Source of the DNA: an uncultured Acidobacteriota bacterium
GTDB taxonomy: Bacteria; Acidobacteriota; Vicinamibacteria; Vicinamibacterales; UBA8438
Assembly (NCBI GenBank): GCA_913043805.1
Contig: CAJWMX010000204.1
Coordinates: 1 to 5,860 of the forward strand
Direction of reading: 5' to 3'
DNA length: 5,860 nt
Positions 1 through 5,860 of the stretch are shown here, piece by piece. Each line of letters opens with the position of its first letter. Within the stretch, counting starts at the first letter, position 1. The position numbers and the translations under genes are program-made. Below the pieces are notes generated by a model. The model was given only the letters and a program-made list of their open reading frames with translations, did no database searches and was not told the DNA's origin.

Positions 1-120
1 CAGAGCCGTCAAGACGAGGGCGTTGACCGAGCGATAGCGGTCCGATGCCGGGTCGACGAGCTGTCGCATCCGTCGAAGCAGGTCGGCTGGGACCGTGACG
101 AGCAGCGCTTCATCCGTCAT
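1..120 (-). CDS. Partial ribbon-helix-helix-like regulator/antitoxin (N-terminus only)
   Basis: Forty uninterrupted codons run from an ATG at 118-120 to the left edge, so only the N-terminus is present. It begins MTDEALLVTVPADLLRRM and ends SVNALVLTAL. A short strand (LLVTVP), a helix (ADLLRRMRQLV), a turn with an aromatic residue and Ser (YRSV) and a second helix (NALVLTAL) match the layout of CopG/ParD/Arc-type ribbon-helix-helix proteins, which are dimeric DNA-binding repressors or antitoxins in the cytoplasm. The start is well fixed: the frame reaches a stop at 148-150 and has no other good start between. No Shine-Dalgarno is visible; the ATG lies six bases from an AT-rich 38-bp palindrome, so a short-leader or leaderless mRNA is possible. 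Such proteins usually bind palindromic DNA at their own promoter, which makes the adjacent palindrome a plausible operator (inference). No toxin partner is visible because the window ends. Confidence 0.55.
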   Translation of the reverse strand, partial: MTDEALLVTVPADLLRRMRQLVDPASDRYRSVNALVLTAL

Positions 121-126
121 ACCGGC

Positions 127-164
127 ATATTTATATAATTTAAATATTTAAAACATATAAATAT
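127..164. promoter_or_regulatory. AT-rich 38-bp near-perfect palindrome in the divergent intergenic region
   Basis: The core TTTAAATATTTAAA (139-152) is a perfect 14-bp palindrome. The outer arms ATATTTATAT (127-136) and ATATAAATAT (155-164) are exact reverse complements and share the same centre, between 145 and 146. Only the pairs 137/154 and 138/153 break the symmetry, so 17 of 19 pairs match. All but one base of the 38 are A or T, in strong contrast to the GC-rich flanks. The element lies six bases from the start codon of the minus-strand regulator and about 100 bases upstream of the plus-strand lipoprotein. It probably contains the minus-strand promoter and may be an operator. It could also be a DNA-melting or cruciform site. 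It lacks the GC stem and T-tract of a standard terminator. Confidence 0.6.
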
Positions 165-233
165 ATTCTCGTGATTGCGAGGTCCATCACGGTGGTGACA
201 GCCTCCACGCTCGCGCTGTGGACCTGGGCCCAC

Positions 234-239
234 TACAAT
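234..239 (+). promoter_or_regulatory. Candidate -10 box TACAAT for the lipoprotein gene
   Basis: TACAAT differs from the sigma-70 -10 consensus at one base and lies 26 bases before the ATG at 266, which would give a transcript start near 246 and a leader just long enough for the Shine-Dalgarno. No convincing -35 hexamer is present at the expected distance. An imperfect dyad, GTGGACCTGGGCCCAC at 218-233 (6 of 8 pairs match), sits immediately upstream, where an activator or repressor could bind. This is a weak prediction. Confidence 0.3.
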
Positions 240-253
240 GCCAGGTGCGATCT

Positions 254-260
254 GAGGGGG
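254..260 (+). promoter_or_regulatory. Ribosome binding site GAGGGGG that sets the lipoprotein start
   Basis: GAGGGGG lies five bases before the ATG at 266-268. It selects this start over an in-frame GTG at 218, which would add sixteen hydrophilic residues in front of an otherwise ideal lipoprotein signal peptide. Confidence 0.65.
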
Positions 261-265
261 AACGA

Positions 266-1090
266 ATGAGGACGCGACTGACATTCGGCGGGCTCGCGCT
301 CGCGGCCATCGGACTGGCCGCCTGCGGTGGTGCGGTGAACGAGGCTGGTGACGGCGCTCCCGCGCCCGTGTTCGACGAGTCGTCGCGACCGCCAACCATC
401 CAGTTGGTGGCCGATCCGGTCACGATGCCGTCGCTGACCATGCAGGACCTCGATGGTCAGCTCATCACGACCGATGACCTCAAGGGGAAAGTCACGCTCG
501 TCAACTTCTGGGCCACCTGGTGCGGCCCGTGTCGCGCCGAGATTCCCGATCTGATCAAACTGCAGGATCGATACCCTGACCAGATGCTCGTCATCGGAGT
601 GTCGACCGACGAGGGTGGGGTGGCGATCGTCGAGGACTTCGCGACCGAGTACGGGATCAACTATCCGATCGTCATGGCGACCCCGGAGATCCGGCGGGCG
701 TTTCCGGGAGTGACCGCGCTGCCGACCTCATTCGTCGTCGATCCCGAGGGACGCGTCGTGCAGACCCACGTGGGCTTGATCAATCCTGGTATCTTCGAGC
801 AGGAAACCCGTTTCTTGACCGCGCTGGATACCAGCATCACGGTCGACCTGGTCGAGGAGAATCGTCTCGGCCGACTCGTCAACGCGGCTCACGCTACGGA
901 GATTCCGGGCCTCGACCTAAGCGGGTTGACGTCCGCGCAGCGCGAGATCGCGCTTCAGCGCCTGAACGAAGAGATGTGCGACTGCGGCTGTGGGCTGACA
1001 CTCGCGCAGTGCCGCATCAACGACCCGTCCTGCGGCTTCAGCCTTCCGCTGGCCGAGGAACTCGTCGAATCGATCGTCAGCGCCGACTAG
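266..1090 (+). CDS. TlpA/ResA-like thioredoxin-fold lipoprotein with Cys-rich C-terminal tail
   Basis: This 274-residue protein is a probable membrane-anchored thiol-disulfide oxidoreductase acting outside the cytoplasmic membrane. Residues 1-20 form a lipoprotein signal peptide (MRTR, hydrophobic core, lipobox LAAC with Cys20 as the lipidation site). A short disordered stretch follows, then an AhpC/TSA-TlpA-type redoxin domain at about 50-185: VTLVNFWATWCGPCRAEIP holds the catalytic WCGPC (Cys86 and Cys89), and ALPTSFVVDPEG carries the cis-proline (Pro153). Relatives reduce disulfides in apocytochrome c or other exported proteins; the substrate here is unknown. Beyond the usual domain there are about 85 extra residues ending in a cluster of five cysteines (238, 240, 242, 249, 256; MCDCGCGLTLAQC), possibly a metal-binding or redox tail. 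The gene stands alone on its strand, with its own Shine-Dalgarno, and its TAG abuts the stop of the convergent pump gene. The thioredoxin fold is secure; the tail's function is not. Confidence 0.88.
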   Translation: MRTRLTFGGLALAAIGLAACGGAVNEAGDGAPAPVFDESSRPPTIQLVADPVTMPSLTMQDLDGQLITTDDLKGKVTLVNFWATWCGPCRAEIPDLIKLQDRYPDQMLVIGVSTDEGGVAIVEDFATEYGINYPIVMATPEIRRAFPGVTALPTSFVVDPEGRVVQTHVGLINPGIFEQETRFLTALDTSITVDLVEENRLGRLVNAAHATEIPGLDLSGLTSAQREIALQRLNEEMCDCGCGLTLAQCRINDPSCGFSLPLAEELVESIVSAD

Positions 1091-4000
1091 CTACGTTCTG
1101 ATGGGTTCCGGCTTCTCGATCAGCGGCGCGTCCACCGGTGTCTGCACCCCTTCGCCTGCGGGTTCGCTGCCGAACAGCTGTCGCAGGCCCCGCGTCACGT
1201 CGTCCAGGATCAGATAGGACGCCGGCACCAGAATCAGCGTGATGAAGGTGGCGAAGACCACCCCGAAGGCGAGAGACACCGCCATCGGCACGAGGAACTG
1301 CGCCTCGAAGCTGCGCTCGAGCATCAGCGGCATCAGTCCGACGAAGGTGGTGAGCGAGGTGAGCAGGATCGGACGGAACCGGCCCTCTCCCGCCTCGCGT
1401 AGCGCGGTGTGCAGGTCACCCAGGCGCCCACGGCGCCGGTTGATCGAATCGACCATGACCAAGCTGTCGTTGACCACCACCCCGGTGAGCGCCACCAGGC
1501 CGAACATCGACATCATGGTGACGTCCAGATCCAGCAGGATGTGTCCCCACACCGCGCCGACGAGTCCGAACGGGATCGCGCTCATGATGATGAGCGGCTG
1601 CGCGTACGACCGTAGCGGTACCGCGAGCAGCGCGAAGATCAAGAGCACGGCGAGCAAGAAGCCCCGCTGGAGGCCACCGACCGCATCACGCTGTTCGGCC
1701 TGGGCACCCTCGAACGAGTAGCTCACCCCCGGATAGTTCACGAGGATGGCGGGCAGGATGTTGGTGTCGAGATCCGTGATGACGTCCTGTGACGACGTCA
1801 CGGTGGCATCGACGGCGGCGGTGACGTTGACCGCCCGCTGGCGGTCCACCCGGGTGATCGCGGCGAATCCCCGACCTGGCTCTACCTCGGCGACCTGGCG
1901 AAACGGCACCTCGCCGCCGTCCGGGGTCCGGATCCGCATGTTGTCCAGATCTCCCAGTGAGCGACGCTCCTCCTCTGGATAGCGAACCATGACCCGGACG
2001 TCGTCGCGGCCGCGCTGAATCCGCTGCGCCTCTTCGCCGTAGAACGCCTGACGCACCTGCCGGCCCAGGTCCTGGAGCGTCAGCCCGAGCGTCTCGGCCG
2101 CCGGCTTGATCCCCAGCTTCATCTCCTGCTTGCCTTGCCGGAACGAATCCGAGATGTCGAAGACCCCGGAGTAGGAGAGCAGCGACGCCTGCACCGCATC
2201 GGCCGCGGCGCGAAGCTCATCGATGTTGCTGCCGGTCAGCTGCACGTCGACGTCGTCGCCCGGCGTCATCATCGTGGCGGTGTACTTCACCTGGGTCGCC
2301 TCGGGGATGACCCCGGTCAGCTCGCGCCAGCGATTGCCCAGCATCTCGCTGGTCATCGTCCGGTTCTCGGACTGCGCCAACTCGATCGTGACTTCACCCA
2401 GGTTGGCCGCCGACAGGTTGATGATCGGACCTATCGGGCCGCCTCCCTGCGCTGCCATCGGCTGGTCGCCGATTGAGGAATACACATGTCGGAACGGGTC
2501 GGCTCCATCCCGGGCCATCAGCTCCCGACGCAGCCGCTCGGCGCCGTCCTCGAGCCGGCGGATTGCGCTGGAGGTGCCGCTGGCCGGCGTGCCCTGGGGC
2601 ATCGTGATCGCGGCCGAGACGAAGTCCGCCTCGATGTTCGGGAAGAACTGGAAGTTGGCCCATCCGCCGAGCACCATACCGACGGTGACGATCAGGGTGG
2701 CCATCCCCACCGCGGCGGTCGAGTAGCGCCATCTGAGCGCCGTCTCGAGCGACGGACGATAGACCCGGCGGATCCACCAGCGAAGCCCGCCGGTGAAGAG
2801 CCCCTGGAACCGCTGCCACAGTCCACGACGGGGTTTCGCCTTCGGTAGATGCGATAGATGGGCCGGAAGGATCTGCAGCGACTCCACCAGCGAGAACAGC
2901 AGGCAGGGGATGACGACCAACGGGATGACTCGGAAGATCTTCCCCATCATGCCCGGCACCATCATGAGCGGCACGAAGGCGGCCACGCTGGTCAGCACCG
3001 CGAAGATCACCGGCTTGGAGATTTCCTGGGCCCCTTCGATCGCGCCCCGAAGTCCCTCGCCGTGCCGTTCCTGATGGGTGTAGATGTTCTCACCCACGAC
3101 GATCGCATCGTCGACGACGATGCCCAGCACCAGGATGAACGCGAAGAGCGAGATCTCGTTGATGGAGACGTCGAGCCCCGGCATCAGCCAGAGCGCGCCG
3201 AGGAACGAGATGGGAATCCCGAGACTGGTCCACAGCGCGAGCCGCAGCTCTAGGAACAACGTCAGCACCAGGAACACGAGCACGAATCCGGTGGCGCCGT
3301 TGCGGAGCAACTGGCTCAAGCGGCTCTGGAGAATCTGCGCCTGGTCCTGCCAGGTGGTGAGCTTGATTCCCGCGGGCAGCCATCCCGCCGAATCGGCGAC
3401 GTAGTCGTGGACCACGTTGGCGATGTCGAGCGCACTCTGTTCGCCAGTGCGGAACACCGACACCAACACGGAGGGTTCGACGTCGAACCGCGCCATCTGA
3501 TCGGTTTCGGCAAAGCCGTCGATGACCGTGGCGACCTCGCCGAGGAGGAGACGGCTGCCGTCCGGGCGGGTCCACAGCACCAGCTCTTCGTACTCATTGC
3601 CCCGGTAGGCCTGGCCGATCGTACGAAGGAGGATCTCTCCGCCTTCGGTCCGGACCGATCCTCCCGGAAGGTCGAGCGACGAACGTCGGACGGCGTCGGC
3701 GACCTGGTCGAACGACAGGTTGTGTCGCCGGAGCGCCGACTCCGACACCTCGATCGAGATCTCATACGGCCGGGCATTCACCAGATCGACCTGCGTGATT
3801 TCCGGGAACGCCGACAGGTCGTCCCGTACCCGTTCGGCGACGGTCTTCAGCGTGCCCTCGTCGGTGGGGCCGGAGACGGCGACATCGATCACGCCCCGCC
3901 TCGAGGTGAGCTCGCGGACCACCGGCTTCTCGGTCTCGACCGGGAAGGTGTCGATCGCGTCGACGTTGCTCTTGACGTCGTCGACCACCTTCCGCGCGTC

Positions 4001-4300
4001 GGCGCTAAGCTCGAGCTCGATCCTGACGGTGCCGATACCCTCAGCCGCGGTCGAGGTGATCCGCTTGATGCCGTCGACCCCCTGGACCGCCTCCTCGATT
4101 CTGACGTTGACCGCTTCCTCGACCTCCTCGGGCGCCGCGCCGAGATACGGCACCTCGATGGTGATCATGTCGAGCGAGAACTCCGGGAAGACCTCCTGCT
4201 TGACGGTGAAGGCGGAGATCGCCCCGCTGACGATGATGAACACCATCAAAAGGTTCGCGGCGACGGTATTGCGCGCGAACCAGTCGATGACCCGGTTCAT
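1091..4300 (-). CDS. RND-family efflux permease (AcrB/HAE-like inner-membrane subunit)
   Basis: At 1069 residues this is full length for an RND permease, the proton-driven trimeric pump of a tripartite efflux system. It starts MNRVIDWFARNTVAANLL, with TM1 at about 13-33. A first large periplasmic porter domain spans about 34-335, TM2-6 about 336-480, TM7 about 526-547, a second periplasmic domain about 548-878, and TM8-12 about 880-1031, followed by a cytoplasmic tail. TM4 carries the proton-relay pair Asp397-Asp398 in GIVVDDAIVVGENI. TM10 reads GVVVNDSLVMVDSINRR (940-956), with Val where AcrB has its relay lysine, a pattern I associate with a non-AcrB branch of HAE-like pumps. The substrate cannot be read from sequence. 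The start is supported by GGAGG five bases upstream and by a 4-bp ATGA overlap with the stop of the adaptor gene, showing one operon with coupled translation. The stop abuts that of the convergent lipoprotein gene. Confidence 0.95.
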   Translation of the reverse strand: MNRVIDWFARNTVAANLLMVFIIVSGAISAFTVKQEVFPEFSLDMITIEVPYLGAAPEEVEEAVNVRIEEAVQGVDGIKRITSTAAEGIGTVRIELELSADARKVVDDVKSNVDAIDTFPVETEKPVVRELTSRRGVIDVAVSGPTDEGTLKTVAERVRDDLSAFPEITQVDLVNARPYEISIEVSESALRRHNLSFDQVADAVRRSSLDLPGGSVRTEGGEILLRTIGQAYRGNEYEELVLWTRPDGSRLLLGEVATVIDGFAETDQMARFDVEPSVLVSVFRTGEQSALDIANVVHDYVADSAGWLPAGIKLTTWQDQAQILQSRLSQLLRNGATGFVLVFLVLTLFLELRLALWTSLGIPISFLGALWLMPGLDVSINEISLFAFILVLGIVVDDAIVVGENIYTHQERHGEGLRGAIEGAQEISKPVIFAVLTSVAAFVPLMMVPGMMGKIFRVIPLVVIPCLLFSLVESLQILPAHLSHLPKAKPRRGLWQRFQGLFTGGLRWWIRRVYRPSLETALRWRYSTAAVGMATLIVTVGMVLGGWANFQFFPNIEADFVSAAITMPQGTPASGTSSAIRRLEDGAERLRRELMARDGADPFRHVYSSIGDQPMAAQGGGPIGPIINLSAANLGEVTIELAQSENRTMTSEMLGNRWRELTGVIPEATQVKYTATMMTPGDDVDVQLTGSNIDELRAAADAVQASLLSYSGVFDISDSFRQGKQEMKLGIKPAAETLGLTLQDLGRQVRQAFYGEEAQRIQRGRDDVRVMVRYPEEERRSLGDLDNMRIRTPDGGEVPFRQVAEVEPGRGFAAITRVDRQRAVNVTAAVDATVTSSQDVITDLDTNILPAILVNYPGVSYSFEGAQAEQRDAVGGLQRGFLLAVLLIFALLAVPLRSYAQPLIIMSAIPFGLVGAVWGHILLDLDVTMMSMFGLVALTGVVVNDSLVMVDSINRRRGRLGDLHTALREAGEGRFRPILLTSLTTFVGLMPLMLERSFEAQFLVPMAVSLAFGVVFATFITLILVPASYLILDDVTRGLRQLFGSEPAGEGVQTPVDAPLIEKPEPIRT

Positions 4301-5860
4301 GGGCGCCTCCGGTCGGTAGCCGCGTCGACCACCTGGGCGGCCTGGGCGTCGACCGCGTTTCGCAGGGTGCTGACCACCTCATGAAGCAGCTCGGGCAGCT
4401 GGTCGACCGGTCCGTCGACCTTCACCGTCTCGAGGAAGGAGCCGCTCGCCACGTCGAGCAGCCGCGCGGTCAGCCGCAACTGACCCGCCACCTGCTGAAA
4501 GCCGCCGCTGATCAGCCAGACGGCCTGTCGGGAGGCGGCGGCGGGCAGCGCCGCTGCTTCGTCGACCTGGCCGTCGAGCGGCACGACCGCCACGCCCGTC
4601 AACTCGCCGAGTCCGCCTGCCACCGCGGCCGCGATCGCCTGCTGAATCCGGGCGTCCTCCGGATCACGGGAGATATTGGCGAACTGGGCCACCGCGACCC
4701 CCGGCCGCCGACCCATGCCCACCCGTTCGGACGGCGCGTCTGCCGCCGGGGCCGTGCCGCCCAGGTCGAGCTCGGTGCGGAGCTGTTCGACCAGCGCGTC
4801 GGTCAGTGACCCGAGGTCATCGACCGAGCCGTCGAGCTTGAGCGAGTCCTGGAGTGTACCGTCAGGCACGGCGAGCACCCGGCCGGTGAGTCGCAGCTGG
4901 TTGCCGAGTCGCTGAAAGCCGCCTCCAATCAACCAGCGGGCATTCCGGCCCGCTGCGGCCTCGAGCGCTGTCGCCTCACTGTTGGCCGCCAGCGAGACGA
5001 TGTCGAGGCCAACCGTGTCTAAGGCGGTGCGCAGGACGTCGCCGATCTCATCCGCGATGCTGGCGTTGGCCGGGCTCCGGGAGAGGTTGGCGAACGGCAG
5101 CACCGCGACCCGCGGCCGCGCGGCGGACGATACCTCGAGGGCATCAGGCGCGGGCGCGCCCGCCGGCGCCTGGGCTCGAGATGGCGGATCCGCCGCAGGT
5201 GCCGGCGCCGCCGGAGCGGCCGGTGCGGGTTCGGCGGGTGGTGCGGGGGCGGCCGGCGGGGCGGATGTCACGGCTGGCGCGGTTCGCTCTCCAGCCTGTG
5301 CGCGGCGTCCGCGCTGGGCGCCCGGGCCCGGCCCCCCAGGGCCACGCCGGCCCGCCGGCCGTCCGGCTCGCTCCGCTCGAGCCGGCCCGCGCCGGGGCGA
5401 CTCGGAGGCCGCGGGTGGACTTGCGGTCTCGTCCTCGCCATCGGTGTTCTGCAGCGCCGCGATCTGGTTGCGTATCGCCGCGATCTGCTCCTCCCGGCTC
5501 ATCGACGGGTCGAGGACCAGCCGGTCCGAGGATGATTCGCGGGCCGCCCGGGCTGGCCGTTCGCGTGTTGGTGGCGTCGCCGCGGCCGATCGCTCGGCTG
5601 GTGGCGCCGCCGCGGGTCGCGCCTCCGGCGCTGGCGCGGGTGCGCTGTCCGGCTCGGTCGCCGCGGCTTCCGGAGCCGGCTGACCCGCTGGTGTCGGCCC
5701 CGCCGCCATGGGGGCGCCGTCGTCCCCGATCACGCGCACGGTCATCCCGTCGGTGACCGTATCGAGAGCCGAGATACAGACGACCTCACCTTCAGTCAGA
5801 CCGCTGCTGATGAGGACACTGTCGGTGGTCGAGCGCAGCACCTCGATATCGCGGAAGCGG
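4297..5860 (-). CDS. RND periplasmic adaptor fused to tandem TolB-N-like domains (partial, 5' end missing)
   Basis: The reading frame is open to the right edge, so the true start lies outside; a GTG at 5841-5839 is internal, preceded in frame by RFRDIE. Counting from that GTG as residue 1, residues 1-42 (VLRSTTDSVLISSGLTEGE, then a strand ending near DGMTVRVIG) match the C-terminal membrane-proximal region of HlyD/AcrA-type adaptors, which join the RND pump to an outer-membrane channel. Adaptors normally end soon after this point. Here residues 43-240 form a Pro/Ala-rich linker with a short predicted amphipathic helix (about 105-132) and an Arg-rich block (150-186). Two divergent copies of one domain follow (about 241-360 and 378-500), opening with VAVLPFANLS and VAVAQFANIS, typical of TolB-N-like, FlgO/CsgG-like or cyclase-associated domains. 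The stop overlaps the permease ATG (ATGA). The adaptor assignment rests on about 48 residues plus gene context; the domain family name is less certain than the duplication. Confidence 0.82.
   Translation of the reverse strand, partial: RFRDIEVLRSTTDSVLISSGLTEGEVVCISALDTVTDGMTVRVIGDDGAPMAAGPTPAGQPAPEAAATEPDSAPAPAPEARPAAAPPAERSAAATPPTRERPARAARESSSDRLVLDPSMSREEQIAAIRNQIAALQNTDGEDETASPPAASESPRRGPARAERAGRPAGRRGPGGPGPGAQRGRRAQAGERTAPAVTSAPPAAPAPPAEPAPAAPAAPAPAADPPSRAQAPAGAPAPDALEVSSAARPRVAVLPFANLSRSPANASIADEIGDVLRTALDTVGLDIVSLAANSEATALEAAAGRNARWLIGGGFQRLGNQLRLTGRVLAVPDGTLQDSLKLDGSVDDLGSLTDALVEQLRTELDLGGTAPAADAPSERVGMGRRPGVAVAQFANISRDPEDARIQQAIAAAVAGGLGELTGVAVVPLDGQVDEAAALPAAASRQAVWLISGGFQQVAGQLRLTARLLDVASGSFLETVKVDGPVDQLPELLHEVVSTLRNAVDAQAAQVVDAATDRRRP
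4306..4310 (-). promoter_or_regulatory. Ribosome binding site GGAGG of the RND permease
   Basis: On the minus strand GGAGG lies five bases before the permease ATG (4300-4298) and inside the last codons of the adaptor gene. Together with the ATGA overlap, it suggests translational coupling of the two pump subunits. Confidence 0.75.
4342..4710 (-). repeat. Second, diverged copy of the TolB-N-like domain
   Basis: Residues 378-500 repeat the layout of copy one. By hand alignment, the opening 21-residue segment (RPGVAVAQFANIS onward) shares 13 identities with copy one without a gap, and the 41-residue segment from WLISGGFQQ shares 22. A two-residue indel lies between these segments. The LPF of copy one is AQF here, so the copies are old and may have different roles. 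The permease ribosome binding site and start follow directly downstream. Confidence 0.65.
4762..5121 (-). repeat. First copy of the TolB-N-like domain in the adaptor C-terminus
   Basis: Residues 241-360 (numbered from the GTG at 5841) run from RPRVAVLPFANLSRSP through a helix (IADEIGDVLRTALDTV), the signature WLIGGGFQRLGNQLRLTGRV, and a final helix (LTDALVEQLRTEL). This order of strand, helix, strand, 'ARxLIGGxxQ' and 'LRLTxRVxxxxxG' is that of TolB-N-like domains found with adenylate cyclases, TPR proteins and TolB. This copy keeps the LPF motif that the second copy has lost. Confidence 0.65.
5122..5715 (-). other. Low-complexity Pro/Ala/Arg-rich linker within the adaptor fusion
   Basis: Residues 43-240 of the visible adaptor are dominated by Ala, Pro, Gly, Glu and Arg (for example PAPAPEARPAAAPP and APPAAPAPPAEPAPAAPAAP) and should be disordered. 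Two islands interrupt it: DPSMSREEQIAAIRNQIAAL (about 111-130), which looks helical, and an Arg/Gly block (150-186) with 11 arginines and only two acidic residues. The linker is long enough to let the terminal domains reach across part of the periplasm (inference). Confidence 0.8.

Noticed and set aside
187..198. Small inverted repeat TCAC-N4-GTGA
   Set aside because: Four-base arms are expected by chance, and it does not align with the candidate promoter.
218..265. Upstream in-frame GTG start for the lipoprotein
   Set aside because: It would place sixteen hydrophilic residues before the signal peptide and has no ribosome binding site, and the candidate -10 box would lie inside the coding region. 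ATG at 266 is preferred.
117..395. Minus-strand open frame of 92 codons across the intergenic region
   Set aside because: It is Arg-rich without structure, overlaps the lipoprotein signal-peptide region in antisense and runs through the palindrome. The regulator ATG at 118-120 in another frame gives a far better protein.
3407..4384. Long open frame of 325 codons on the plus strand, opposite the permease
   Set aside because: It is antisense to well-conserved permease codons, its protein is Asp/Arg/His-rich with no recognisable domain, and long antisense frames are expected in GC-rich genes.
4982..5756. Two overlapping plus-strand open frames opposite the Pro/Ala linker
   Set aside because: Both are low-complexity Ala/Gly/Arg/Pro translations of GC-rich repeats, without a ribosome binding site or domain. 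They are shadows of the adaptor fusion.
5839..5841. GTG as the start of the right-hand gene
   Set aside because: The frame stays open upstream to the edge and RFRDIE before it continues the adaptor domain. A protein starting here would begin in the middle of a folded domain.

Overview
The window is high-GC DNA from a Gram-negative (diderm) bacterium: it carries an RND efflux pump and a lipoprotein with a lipobox. The style of the TlpA-like protein (a Cys-rich C-terminal tail) and of the pump reminds me of Acidobacteriota, or possibly Gemmatimonadota. That placement is an impression from protein style, not a demonstrated assignment.

Layout. Positions 1-120 (minus) hold the first 40 codons of a probable ribbon-helix-helix regulator or antitoxin that runs off the left edge. 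It is divergent from the next gene across a 145-bp spacer. The spacer contains a very AT-rich 38-bp near-perfect palindrome (127-164) just upstream of the regulator's start codon, and then a candidate promoter and Shine-Dalgarno for the plus-strand gene. Positions 266-1090 (plus) encode a TlpA/ResA-like thioredoxin-fold lipoprotein with an added five-cysteine C-terminal tail. Its stop codon directly abuts the stop codon of a convergent RND permease (1091-4300, minus). The permease start overlaps, in an ATGA arrangement, the stop of the gene upstream of it (4297-5860, minus). That upstream gene runs off the right edge.

The right-hand gene is the most unusual part. Its visible N-terminal portion is the C-terminal end of an RND periplasmic adaptor (HlyD/AcrA type). 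In the same open frame follow a roughly 200-residue Pro/Ala/Arg-rich linker and two tandem copies of a domain resembling the TolB-N-like 'VAVLPFANLS' fold. Adaptor and permease form one translationally coupled operon and should assemble into one tripartite pump; no outer-membrane channel gene is visible. The fusion suggests an adaptor with an extra periplasmic module, possibly for contacts with the outer membrane, Tol-Pal or peptidoglycan, which is inference only. The lipoprotein and the regulator have no evident functional link to the pump.

The window has no gene-free stretch longer than 300 bases. I saw no rRNA, tRNA, CRISPR array or insertion sequence.
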